A model generated the notes under the pieces. The model searched no databases. It was not told the origin of the DNA and was given only the letters and a program-made list of their open reading frames with translations. A program made the translations under genes and the position numbers. 64,000 nucleotides of DNA from Montifringilla adamsi (Eukaryota; Chordata; Aves; Passeriformes; Passeridae): positions 11,052,162 through 11,116,161 of the forward strand of contig JAGGNK010006559.1 of assembly GCA_017590115.1 (NCBI GenBank), written 5' to 3'. Shown piece after piece: positions 26,616 through 39,300 of this stretch (the first letter of the stretch is position 1; the number at the start of each line of letters is the position of its first letter).

Positions 26616-29600
26616 GTAGGCACCTTTAGAAGACTTGGAACTGTAGAATATCTGCTTGGCAATTGCTTGGCAATTGAAAAACTCGACATAAATATTCACA
26701 TTTTAGACTTTAGCCAATACTTGAATTTTACAACCTCTCTTGTCACACCAGCAGAGCCATGGGCTGAAATTAGCACAACCTTGAATGCTTCAGCTGGGCT
26801 TGTAGCAGAGATTTACAAATAACATTTCAGCAAGCAGTGGACAGAATCCCATCAAGGATTCTCTAAAATAAAAGCCCCAAAAGCTTAAATCTAACCCCCT
26901 TTCCAAGGTAACACAGAAGATGCATAGTAAGATGACCTAAAATCTCCCTTGAGAATTGTGTGGAAAGAAAAAATTTTGTCTTTTGGTTAGAATGAATACA
27001 ACTCAAACAAATATGCTATAGGAGAAAACAAACTAATTAGGAATTTTGCAGCAAAAGAGCCATAGTACATGGCAGACCCCTGCTACTGAACTGCATGATG
27101 CTTTGCAACACAGACCATCCCCCTAATTGTGATGATTAATTTTTATTCTAGAGCAGTTAAAACTCATTGTTATGCTGCCTGCTTAGCACTGCCCTTGCCT
27201 GGAGACCACTATAGCTTCAACCTCAAATATGTTAAACAAGAAATTGTAAATAGTGGCATGAAACTGTGGAGGAATTAATTGGAATGTAAAAGAAGCATTA
27301 TAATTTAAAAGTGTAAATTGTAAATATAAGCACGGGTAACTGCTGGAACAACAAAGTGCAAGGGAGAATAGAATCTATGGGATCAGTTTGCTGCCCCTTC
27401 ATAAAATAATCATGAAACCCAGAAAATCACATCCATTTAAAAATATTTAGAAAGATATACATTCCCTGAATACCTCATTTTCCCTTTTTGTGATAAAGAT
27501 TTTTTTCCTGTGGTGCAAAACTCCCCCCTCCCTCCTCTTCCCAAAGTCACCTCAGGGAATAAATATAGAAAAAACCTTCCTACAAAGACTCACAACATTT
27601 CTCTCTGCCTTGGCTTTGCAATGGGGTCAGCCAGTTTTGCCTTACATGAATATCAGATCAATTAGTACAGATGCAGATTTGTTGATGGTCTATCATATTT
27701 CTCATCACAACAACAGCTTCCCAATCAAAAAGACTACACAGAGGACACCTTATAAAAATGTAATTATAATGTAGCCTGGAATTTCACCTCATATGGAATG
27801 AGAAGAGATGGCTAGATGTGTATTCATGAAGGATGGTGCCAACACAGGTGTAAAATGACAGATCTGCTTTTGGGTCTTGTGAGTAGCCATTATGTGTGAG
27901 GAATTTTAGGACTAATCAAACAGTACTTGATCCTCAAGCACCTCAGGACTTCTAATGGAACTGGAGCATAACACTGCAGGACTTGTGAGTATTCTGCACT
28001 AAAAGGAAAGGAGTTTTCCAGGTGGGGAGGTTCCCACTATGGCTCTTACTTCAGCATTGGGTACGATATAGTGCAGCTGAAGGAAATAGGCTGATTGTTT
28101 ATGTGGCTGCAGAAAAAACCAGTCACCTATAATCTTTGCTGCTTTCTTAGTTTGTGGCTTGGGTTTGAAGACGTGGAAAAATTAGCTTGAGGTTGTGATG
28201 CCATAAAATTTCCTACAAAGCTAGAGTTTTCTATAGTAGCAAGACTGTTGTAATGATATATATCTGTTATAAACTTTGATCTCTTACATATAAAGAGTGA
28301 TTCAAAATTATCCTATGGATGTTAGAAACACAATAAAACAGAAATATATTTTACCAGATATATTGCAGACTATAGAAATGAGTAGTTCTTAGTATTACAT
28401 TGATTAAGACAAAAATCTGCCTCAGTAATACTGAGGTAGGAAATAATCCTGGGACAAGTATGAGAGACCAAAGTCTGCTTAAATATGACATTAATGTCAA
28501 ATAGTCATGTAGGAGGGAAAACAAAGATAAAAAATATTGAAAGAAGAACTTTTAACCTATACAAGAGGATCCAGAAGCAGTGGTAAGAGGAAGAGCAATT
28601 CACATACAAAAGTAATTATATTGCTAAGTAAGCACATGCTTAAGAGACTGAAAATGGTACTCAAAAATAAAGAGAGAAAAATAAAAAAAAATTAATGAAC
28701 CAAGGGATAAAACATAATCTGTGGTCAAAGTGAAGCTTAGAAAAAATTTAACCTTCAGATAAGAAGAGGGCTGTTGAGACTAGGCAATGAAACAGGGAAG
28801 CAAAGGTGAAGACTGATGCTAAGGTTTCATAGGAGATGAGTAGTGTAGTTATTAATTTTTTAATTATGTGAGATACAAGAAATGTGAGACAACAAATATT
28901 TAACAAATGACCAGCATTATTTATTCATATTAAAAAGAGCCAATGGAAAAGGAGAAAATATTAATTAATTTTTCACTTCAGGATTCCCAGCAGAATGTGT
29001 AGAACAGATGCTGAAGGTAAACAAATCTCTTATGCTGCAACTGGACTTTGCCATTGACCCTTATAGCTGTAGAAGAGGAGTAATATAAAGGAGTAATATA
29101 AAAACTCATGTAGGAATCATACAAACTCAGTTTCCAGACCATAAGCCTGTAATTTTATTTTCTTCCACAAAGTAAGTGTTATTTTATCAGTATTTATTTT
29201 GTAATGGTTTCTTGTACAAGTGTCTGAACAGACACTTTGGTCTTTGTTCAAATACTTAATATCTCAGGTCTCATAATGTCTTTCTGAGCCAGTGTTTCTG
29301 AATCTTTCAGGAATGAAATTTGATTCTGACATTCCTTTTCCACAACTCCTTCCACCAGGTGTCATTCCTTGATTTTTTCTCTAATGTCAGTTTTTATTCT
29401 TTCCACCTGGAATTCTGCCGCTTTCATCTTGTTTGTCATCCAGAAGCAAAAGCACAAAGGGGTTAAATAAAATCCACAGAAATTTTGCTTAAGAACACAG
29501 CTATGTATTGCAGCTCACTTATAATCTACTCCAAAACATCCTTTACCAACTTGTGTAGTGACTTGGCTAGACACTTTATTCAATAGAATGATATCACTGG

Positions 29601-32600
29601 CTGATTAAACTAATACAGAATAAAATTGTGAAACACACAACTCTAGGCCCATATACTTATCACTGTCTGATCCAGAATTGAAAGTGAGAAAAAGATTGAG
29701 AAAAAAGTTCTGATTTTTTTCAGAAGTTTTTCAGAAGTTCCAGTACCTTCTGAAAGTTAAAACCAAAAATCTCAATAATTAAATATTTACCCGGGTGCAA
29801 GTCACCCATCTGCACAAAGCAGTAGCTGGTGGAGTTTCTGGGAGCTTTGGATCAAGTCCCAAGTATCATATGTCAAATGCAGAATAGTTTTCTTCTCTAG
29901 GAATTGACTTTTCAGAACATAGGCAATTCCCAATATTGAAGTCTTTTGGGTCTTGTTGCAGAGGATACAGACAAGAGATGTGTTAGATTTTTCTCTTGCA
30001 GACTTCTTCCTGATGAATAGGAAGTACTTGCATATAAACCACTGCTGAAATGTGTTTTGGAAATGATTCTCTTGAGAGCAACAATTTGAGAGCTGGTACA
30101 AGTTATGAGATAATAAATCAAAATAACTTCTGCTACACAGACTGTCAGAGGAAGATCTGAAGCTCAGACAGGTATCAGTCACAATTCCAGTGCAGAAGGG
30201 AGATCCCACCTATTTAAAAATCATACCTTCTCTTCCTTCTTTGTGTTCTTTGACTTGGTGGTATTCCACAAATATCAGCCGTGCCTAAAAATAGAGAGAT
30301 TGGGATGTTCATAGAGTCATTAATATCACAGACATCATTAATTATTGATTACCCTCAGGCACATGGGAAAAGAGGACTTTATTCCTTGGAGAAGTTAGAT
30401 GTCCATAAATTCTGATTTCAGATAAACAAAGCATCTTTTTTTGTGCTGTTCTTAACTAATGGTAACAATTTTATATGGAACAATAAATGAATCATTCACA
30501 ATAATTCACACAATTTACAATTGCTACTAAGACACAAAATCACTGTATTAATTAGAGATTTTTCTGGAATAATGGGTACAAAAATCTCACAAATTTGCTG
30601 CCATAGCTCTGTTACACCATAATACACTTTGCAAGAGATAGGAAGAAAAGATTTAAATAGCACGCACTATGTCATTTAAAAACTAAAACTTGATAGAGGA
30701 TGAAGTCCATAGGACAGGGTTTTATATAAGTTTTAGAAACCTGTTGAAGCTCCTAATTTAACTGTAGCCTTTCTTCAGCAGTGAAATCAAGTTCAAAGAG
30801 GACCTTAGAAACCCAGCTCAATTTTGTTCTCAGCAAAACCTGGAGGAGGTCAAAGAAACATTTTTCTTTAGTCAGATGTTTAAGAAGAAATCATTGTGAA
30901 ATGGAAAGGTGTTTAACAGGCAAGGAAATTCACTAGAACCTTACACATATCTTAAGTATAATAAAAAAGAATAAGATTTTAACAGGAACTTGTCATATTT
31001 TGCATCTCTGAGGGGACAACAACAGACAAAAGAACAATTTTGAAGGTGCCATCAAACAGAGACTTCCAAAGTGATCTAGTATTTAAGAGTCTGCTCTATT
31101 GGAAGACTCATCCAACTAGCTCTATGTCTCTTTTCTACACATCTGAGTCCTAGAATTTGACCAAACTTTTCAGAAGAAAGAAAGCTATGCTTTTTCTCCT
31201 TTATTGTATTGTATTTTGATTTTGGTCATCTTTTTATCCTTTCCCTCTGAGTACTTTTCCTCATTGGTTACAAGATAAGTAGACCTAGCAAGCATAGATA
31301 TATTTTGAAATTGTCAAGCAGCCTATTCGCTACCTTTTAGTTTACTCTTCAGTACCACCTTTATCCTTACTGCTAAACTATCTACTTCGGTGATTAAATT
31401 GAAATTTTTGGTAAGATATTATTTAGCTTATGTGTAAAGTATGCTCATGTCCTAATGGTTCCCTCATTTCTCTTCCAATTTTCAGTTGCTCGATTAAATA
31501 ATGTTTTGGCTATTTGATCTTCAAATTTCCCTTCAGCCCTTGTTAATAATAACTGCTCTATTACTTATCAAACAGGATAGTGTTTCTACTGTCTTCATGT
31601 TTACTATTATACATGAACACATACTTGCTTCAAGTAAATTAGGAATGTTGAGTGCATGAATGTTTTTACTGTTCTGAAAGAAAAAAGAGGGTACTATTGG
31701 AGTTTTTTTCCTCATTTTTGTCAGTGGAGCTTAAAGAAGCAAATTTTTACTGTGGAAAATAGCAGTTTTTACTTTATGTGTGGGCATTAAGTAAGAACTG
31801 TTTACAAACAAAATTCAAACACTTGTTTGAATTTATTCTCACAAAGTTCTCATCAGGAATTATCAGACCTGAATAGTACTAACAGAATGACAGAAGCAGA
31901 AGCAGTGCACTGTGAATGATCTGACATCAATACTTACAAGCTGAGAACTAAAAGAAGAGCTACCAGGTAGAAAGACATAGAACAGACTGGAAATGGAGAT
32001 CTGGTTTTCCAGATGATTTTGGAAAGTGACCACTGGAGAGGGAAGAAAAATTAGGAACAGAGAAAAAAAAGTCTCATGCATGAAGACAAATATCATAAAA
32101 TATTATTCTATGGTAGTTTCTGGCTGGATATTAATTGCTAGTGATTCTGAAAAGATGGCCAGGGATGCCACAAATTCCATTAATTGATTACTTGCCTGGG
32201 AGATGCATCTCTTTTCTAGCTCTACTCAGTTATAGCTTACTTGCTGGGATGGATCCATTTTGATTTTTTAAATAAATCTCTTGCACATCTGCCACTGTAA
32301 ACAGTAGCATTCCAATAATACTTTTTGATTCAGTGAAATGGGGCTGCAGGCAGGTAGGACTGGTACCCTGGAGTTAAGTCAGGCAGTCTTCTCAGAAAGA
32401 TTGTGTCAAATATTGGTTTCTTCAGTCCTTGAGGTCTGCAAAGAATATTAACTCTCTAGCAAGGGAAGGTTCTTAGACATTTATACAGATTGTGAACCAA
32501 ATATTTAATTTCTGTGTAGAAAATCCCTTAATGAGAGCAAGAGGAACTTTGGGATTCACCACCTCACACCAGAGAGGCACTTTCATGTCAGGCAGAGGCT

Positions 32601-32727
32601 GCAGGAGTTGCTATGTATAGCTCCAGAAACACCAGCTGTGCCCTACATAGAGAGAACTCATGTCACCAGGCTACTCAGGGATGCTGCAATGTGCTCACAA
32701 ATGGCTTTATTTGTGAGGTTAGTGATA
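26616..32727. other. 6-kb unique AT-rich non-coding stretch
   Basis: No gene or named repeat is recognised. The one frame worth noting is 135 codons on the minus strand at 29802-30209, listed separately. Elsewhere the stretch is AT-rich with short frames only. A small direct duplication (GGAGTAATATAAA twice) sits at about 29076-29102. Confidence 0.55.
29802..30209 (-). other. Unexplained 135-codon open frame, doubtful
   Basis: An ATG-to-stop frame on the minus strand lies outside every repeat I can name. The predicted protein is rich in Ser, Leu, Cys and Lys. It shows no signal peptide, membrane segment or motif I recognise, and a second minus-strand frame overlaps it. A frame of this length can arise by chance in 64 kb, and vertebrate genes rarely sit in one exon of this kind without a retrocopy origin. 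I do not call it a gene. A lineage-specific exon or a decayed retrocopy remains possible. Confidence 0.15.
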
Positions 32728-33056
32728 AACTTTTACAGACTGGACACACCCTGGCAAAGTGCACTCACAGCCCAGAGCGCCAATCCTATCCTGGGCTGGA
32801 TCCAGAGCAGCGTGCCAGCCGTGCAAGGGAGGAAAGTTTCCCCCTTGCTCAGGTGAGACCCCACCTGCAGTGCTGCATCCAGCTCAGGGGTCCCAGCACA
32901 GGAAGGACATGGACCTGCTGGATCAAGTCTAGAAGATGGCAACTAAAAGGGTTAGAGTGCTGGAGCACCTTACCTAGGAGGACAAGATTAGAGAATTGGG
33001 ATTGTTCAGTCTGTAGAACACTTTGGGGTGACCTAGTGGGGCCTCTCATCATCTAA
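32728..33056 (+). pseudogene. Frameshifted C-terminus of CR1 ORF2
   Basis: In one plus-strand frame the element encodes NPILGWI followed by a Ser/Val-rich segment (from about 32782), matching the intact family's GILGCI region. The match then shifts to another frame at about 32845-32853, where VRPHLQCCIQLRGP corresponds to the conserved VRPHLEYCVQLWGP. It shifts again after about 32895, where KDMDLL is read in a further frame. At least two frameshifts therefore break it. The 147-codon frame at 32613-33056, the longest in the window, is a by-product of this decay and does not represent a host protein. Confidence 0.8.
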
Positions 33057-33354
33057 AGGGGTCCTACAAGAGAGGTGGAGAAGGACTTTTCAGAAGGTCA
33101 TGTAGTGACAGGACAAGAGGAAATCTCCTTAAATTGAAAGGGGGTAGGTTTAGATTAGATGTTTAGATTATTCTTGATTGTGAGGGTGGCAAGGCACTGT
33201 AACAGGTTGCTCAGGGAAGACGAGGATGCCCCATCCCTGAAAAGGTTCAAGGCCAGGCTGGGGGGCTCTGAGCAGCCAGGTCTGATGAAAGGTGTCCCTG
33301 ACTGTGGCAGTGAGGTTGGAACTAGATGATCTTTTAAAGTTCCTTCCAATCAGC
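32728..33354 (+). mobile_element. CR1 LINE copy, ORF2 C-terminus and 3' UTR
   Basis: This copy runs left to right. It begins within ORF2 (CCAATCCTATCCTGGGCTGG) and continues with GTGAGACCCCACCTGCAGTG, CTGCATCCAGCTCAGGGG and GGACATGGACCTGCTGGA. It passes into the 3' UTR (CAGGACAAGAGGAAATCTCC, AAGGTTCAAGGCCAGGCTGG) and ends in AACTAGATGATCTTTTAAAG then TTCCTTCCAATCA. The usual terminal ATTCTATG repeats are missing or decayed. The left boundary is approximate. It is 5'-truncated and inactive, and it is the only plus-strand CR1 I see in the window. Confidence 0.93.
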
Positions 33355-36300
33355 ATTTATTCAGCATTACAGAAGCTCAGCATTTGGTGTTACAGCTGAC
33401 GTGGTACCTTTCAGAGCCTGTCTTGGCTTGCCTTGAATAAAGTGACAGCATCTCCAAATCCCATTTGCTATTGACTAAGCAGCAGAGGAGCCAGATGACC
33501 TCTATCAGCTGTTCCTGAGACATGCAGAAGAATGCAAATACCACCTCTGTAGGTTTGTGCTTTGTAAGTCCTCCTCTTGTTGACAGCATGGAGATATGGA
33601 TGCTATGCATGACAGCACATCAGAGATTTCCTGATCTAAACTTGTACAAGTCTTGCTATCTGACCAGACAAAAATCCATCAATTGTTCAAGCAAGCAGAA
33701 AGTGCTCAGTGTTTAGCCACAAAAAAAGAGAGCAAAACTACTTACACAGAAAGTGTACTTTCTACCTTTGTGAGAATCCCAAGAGGGCACCCCACCACCT
33801 CTGATGGTAGGTTTTGCTCATGATTTCCCACAGAGTGCTGGTTACTCAGGTTTGTCTTTACCTGATTTCAAACCCTTCCTAGTGTTATATCCATTGTCAG
33901 CATTGGGCACGTACATCTGAGGGGAGAGAGCAGAGAGGGAAGGCACCCAAGGGGAAGGCCATCAGTTTGCAGAAGTCTAACATCCTCAGGATGATCGCTA
34001 AGGGAAGCAGATAAATTAAAAACCTTTCCCAGCCAGCATTCTCCTGAGGGGCTGTCCGTGCCTGCCCCTCTCTCGCTGCTCATCACACTTCACTTTTGCA
34101 AGCAGCAGGCAGCCCTGAGATGCCTTTCTCCGTGGAGGACTGTTGAAAGGGCTCATCCTTTCCAGAGTGTTGTTTATTTATGGTGCTGGTGCTGCAGTGG
34201 GCATGGGGCCTCTGCAAAAGAACACACGGCTCTGTAAGATAATAAAACAGCCAGAAGGCTTTCTACGTGTTTATGTCACAAAAGGCTCTTCAGAGAGGAA
34301 CAGTTTTAGTGTCTGAGGAATGAAGAGCTATTTCAGAATCTGGAGGCTGCGGGTTCTTTTAACAATGGAATGATTTGTCCATATTTTTCTTGTAATAAAA
34401 AGAGCAGCACAATATGCCTCCTTGCTTGCTTAGAGACCGTTTGAAATTTTTAATGCTTAAACCAGAGAGAGAGAGCATGGAGTTCATTGCCAGGTTGACA
34501 TGAACACAGAAATACTTTTTCTATCTTTGCTGGGGACTGAAATGTATGATGGAAAAGACTTTTAAAAGAGCTGTGGTCAGGAGGATGGAATGGGGGGTTG
34601 ATAGTCAAGATCTAACTCTAGCTAGATGCAATTTCAGATACCAGGTTAGCGAGGCATAGATTTGCCTCCTACTAGACTACTTCAGTTGAAAGTTCTTCAG
34701 GATTTTAATCCTAAATCTAAAAAATTAGGTTTTAGTGCTGGTCTTTTTTTAAAGCAAATTGCTTTCATCCAGACCACATCAGATTATCTGTTGCAGCAGA
34801 CTGTTGAAATTCCTAGTTTTAAAGAAAAAGAGATGCAAATATTTTTTTCCCATAGTGTTGCAAAACCTTTGTATTCAGATATTTTGGGTTGAATGCTCAT
34901 TCCATTTATTGCTGAAATTCAGACAATTTTATGTGTGAATGCTGGTCACTCAACCATTCTGCATGGACTCTCACATTTTCAGTTTCTAGATCAATTCACA
35001 CAGTAGGTCAGAGAGGCTCTGGCACATTTTGGTAAATAGGGGGATTGGTGCTGCTCATCAACATCTTGGTTTTAAGACTTGTACATTGTGAACAAAATCC
35101 TTTTGTTTACATTTATAGAGTTTATTCCATAACTTAGGTCAAAAACCAAGTTTTTACTGAAGCACATATTTTGCAGTAATGGAACAAAGGTACAAAAATA
35201 GATAAAAAACCCAGTATAAGTTATTACACTTATAATCAAGTGTGGGGATTGGCATGTAAGGTACAGTATCAAGTCTCCACATCCTGCATCATGATTGCAA
35301 ACCTTAGAGACAAACTACATCTTTTCACCTCCAGCTGTCCAGAATCACACAACATAGAAGCTTGGGGACTTCTCTCAAAATGGATTAACCTCTTCTTTCT
35401 TTTCATTTTAGATTTATATGATTCAAATTTGTTATGATTTAATGCTAGGGCACAGCATCACACGATTTGGTGAAATATATTAATTCTTTCCTCTTCTTTC
35501 AGTGTTTTATTACTGTTGGATACCTCAATGTGGTAATTGCTGGCTTCAGACTACACTCTACTGACTGTTGCCTCTGCCTAAGGTGCATAACTTCATGAAT
35601 TGTATGTGAGGAACAATAGTCATGTCCTGTCTCATTATAAAATGTGTGCTTTTTCTCTTGATACATACCTCTCTAGTTTATTTGCATTTCTTAGTCATTA
35701 TATATCTGAGATATTTATTTCAATTATTTTCAAAAGGACTTTTTTTCCTAGAGATTATGAGTTTATTGCATTCATTATTATAATTTCAAAGAGGAAGTGC
35801 TGTTTGTGAAGTTAATAGCTGTATGTTTCATCTGTTTCTTTATTTTATGTATAAAACTGGGCGACTTAATTTTGAATAAGCTTCCCAATGCAGCTATCAA
35901 AATAGCTAGAAGGACATAAGTCACTTTTATTTTTCAAAAATAAACTGCTATTGTTAATAAATCTCCATACTATAAAACCATCAGGTAATGAGGAATAAGA
36001 AAAAAATAAGAGAAGAATTATATCTCTATGTTAGAAACATTAATATTATTATTATAAATCATGAACTGGAGGGAGAAAAGCAGTTCTTTTTTAATGTAGC
36101 TCTGAGGAAGAGATATTGATAATGCAGGTGAATGGAGTCCTGTGCCATATGGATAATGGTTGTCCAAGTCTCTGCAGCTTACTCTTAACTGTGTTTACAA
36201 CACCTCAGGCTGTGAAGTTTTAGCTTTAAATAGTTTATTCACTTCGACACCTATTCAGCTTATGGAATACCCGAGGGAACCATGAGACAGAACTGGTTAT

Positions 36301-39300
36301 ATTATTTCCAGCAAGTAATACTGGATATTAATTTTCTCTGCTTTGTGACTCAGTCTTGCTTTCCTTTGTGGAAAAGTTCTTCAAATGACAACGGAGTGTG
36401 CATTTGAGGCATCCTGGTTCTCTTCTGTTTCTGTATTATAGCATACAAGTTTTATATCTGAAAAATATCTGTGAAATGGAGAAGTGATTCATTGTGCTAA
36501 AAGCATGAAAGCATTTGAGAGGCACTAGATAAAAACTTAGGCAAGGACAAGGAGGAAGTCATCATCTGCATCACAGGTCTAATGGAGTGGCATGTTCCTT
36601 CCTATCCATTTGCATAATTGAAATATTTTCTCCATAAATGTAGCTTTTTCATTCTAACCACTGGTAGCTGATTAACAGGAAAAATACCTGATATGACCCA
36701 GTATGCAATCTCTGTGGTTTGTGTGCTTAACAGGCTGCCTGGCAACTGTAAAACTGTTAAAAAACTGTAAATAGGAAAAGGAATTGCAATTTTTAAGCTG
36801 AAGCACAACAGTTTTTTAATGTTGTGTCCCATTCCCTTCAACTCAGACACATGTAATCCTGATTATTTTGTTTAGTAATTGTTGTATTTGCAATCTTTGA
36901 GACTGGTTCTCAAAGAGAGGAAAAGCTGGTCTACTAGTTGCCAGGCAAAGAGAGGTTAAGGAAATAACTGCAAAATTTTGAAAAATAGGGAAAGTTGTCT
37001 ATATTCTAGAGTAAGCAGAGACACAATAAAATATTTTCCACACAAGTTTTAACAAGACTGAAATTTCTCTGATCTCAGTTTTTTTGCGTAACAAGACCCT
37101 TTACTAATGCTGATTGCTATGAGAAAAAGGACTCCTTACCACTATTTGATCTCTGAGACTTAGAAACAGGCATTTAAAGGTAATTTAAAAAAATTATTTT
37201 AAGTCATCCTTTTAAATTGTTTTTTAAGAAAATATTTTTTAAAGTCAAATCCTCTTATAATTTCTATCTTTGATTTATTGAAACAATATATAAAGCAAAT
37301 ATAGGAATAGGGGGTTTATACAGACTTTCCATCCTTTAATTTTCTAAAATTTAATGCAGCAAGACAAATCTATTTATAGCACAGACTAACTTAATATGTT
37401 TCACTGCTGCAGAAATCAATAGTCCTTGGCTATGAAAACAAAAGAGAAGCCCTATTAATTCACTAGCAGGTCCAGGTTACATCTCACAGTGTGGTCAGTC
37501 TACATTAATACTCTCTGGAAGTGAATCAGAAAGAGTAGTCTCTGTAGTACACCAGACTGCATTTGGCAGAAAAAGAAATGTTTTGGTTTTTGGGATAAAC
37601 ATCTCAATTGCATTTCTAACAGAGCCTGTGACTGAAAGATGTAGGAGCTGAAGAAGTCAAAGGAAACCTTCTGCACCAGGTATGACTTCTCTTATCAGGT
37701 ACTGGCATGCCTTCTTGATGGAGCAGTGAGAACATTTCTGCCCATTTCAATATACTTTAAAAAGCACTGAAACCTAGTGGAGCTCTTTCATAGTTCTGTC
37801 TTCCTGCACCTTTCCCAGATCTTCAAGTGAAAACTGTGTAGGTAATATATTAATTTCCTTCTGTTTTTATGTTGGTATTTTTCTATGGTAAGTATCTAAT
37901 TTGAAGAGTGGCTACTTTCCTGAAGTGCCACCTCTGGGAAATTATATGTTATGATTCAGATGGTAATTCTAAGGTTGGCAGTGAGCAAGGGAAGTAATGT
38001 ATACTTAGTATAATGATCTTTATTCTATTTTTCAGTCAGCAGATGTAAACTTCCTTGCTAAAAATCTATGCAAAGGCAACTGAAATCTTAATTTTCTGTT
38101 TCTTTTACTCTTTCAAAGATTAAAGCTAAAATCTGTTCTTATTTTTAAATGCCACTCACAGAAAATGTGATGAAATTATGTAATTCATACATACAATTAA
38201 ACACAGATCTGGATTTTAAGCAGCTATGATTGGTACTTCAGGCACAGAGTACTTCACGTGAGACACACATTCTGAAGCAAAAATCAAACCCCTGGTCAAA
38301 AAACTCTTTGGGCAAAATTTTCTTTTCTCTTTGCAGTGTTTTAGTATCCCAATGGCACACCCTTCTAAATAGCACTGTGGTAAAGGTTTGGCACTCCCAT
38401 CCTCCTGAGGGGCATATCAAGCTGGCTGCTGTGATGGGTATGACCATGGGGCATGTAGCCTTGTCCAGACATTCCTCTTCCAAGCAGACTCAATACATTT
38501 AGTCTGCTTTGCAGTAAAACTCAGACTGAGTATTTAGCCTACTGATTCTAGCCCAATAAGGTGAAAATAATAGGTTCACATAACCACTGCAGCAATCTTG
38601 TCTGCTTTCTAAAACATAAATCTGCAGTCCTTTTAGACATGACCAAGTCCAAACATAAAAATAAATTAAATAGTGCATATATAAGTGAAAAATCGAAGTT
38701 TGTGGGGTTTTGTCATCTTTAAATAAAGCATGAAATATTGTCTACTAACACTTGTTAAATTAAGTATATTATGAATACTTTGTAGATTTTGTTCTCTTGA
38801 TGATGAAAAACCTAGTGATTCATGTTGGATTGCTTTGTACAGGTTTATATGCTTTTATCACATATTGTTGCTCCTAAATTATGAAAATTCTGACCTAGAA
38901 CAAGAGAAGATCCCTTGTGTAAGATGTAATTGGAACTACCAGCTGCTGTCTTTAGACTTATTGCTGTGTCATGGATTTGCAGAGCTCTTCTGTTGGAAAG
39001 TACTGCTGCCTTCTTATTTTGAGTTGTATTTTTCCACACTGACTTTATGACCAATTTCTACAACTGTAGTTTGGGCAATGTGTACAATATAATGCTGAAA
39101 TAGAAATAAATTTTGGTTAGAGAAATTTTTAAACTGGAAAATTATTAAAAGAAAAACAGCAACAAATTGAATATCAGATCCCAAACTACCAAATCCATCT
39201 TCAATGGAGAAATGTGCTGATCTTTGGAGAAGTTACCACCTGTAGCTGAGCTACCTGCAGGTCTTTCTACTTTTCTTGTCTTTCAGCCCAATCTTGTGTT

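Noticed and set aside
32613..33056. 147-codon plus-strand frame, the longest in the window, as a possible gene
   Set aside because: It overlies a CR1 LINE copy. Recognisable CR1 ORF2 pieces jump between frames, so the frame is a product of decay.
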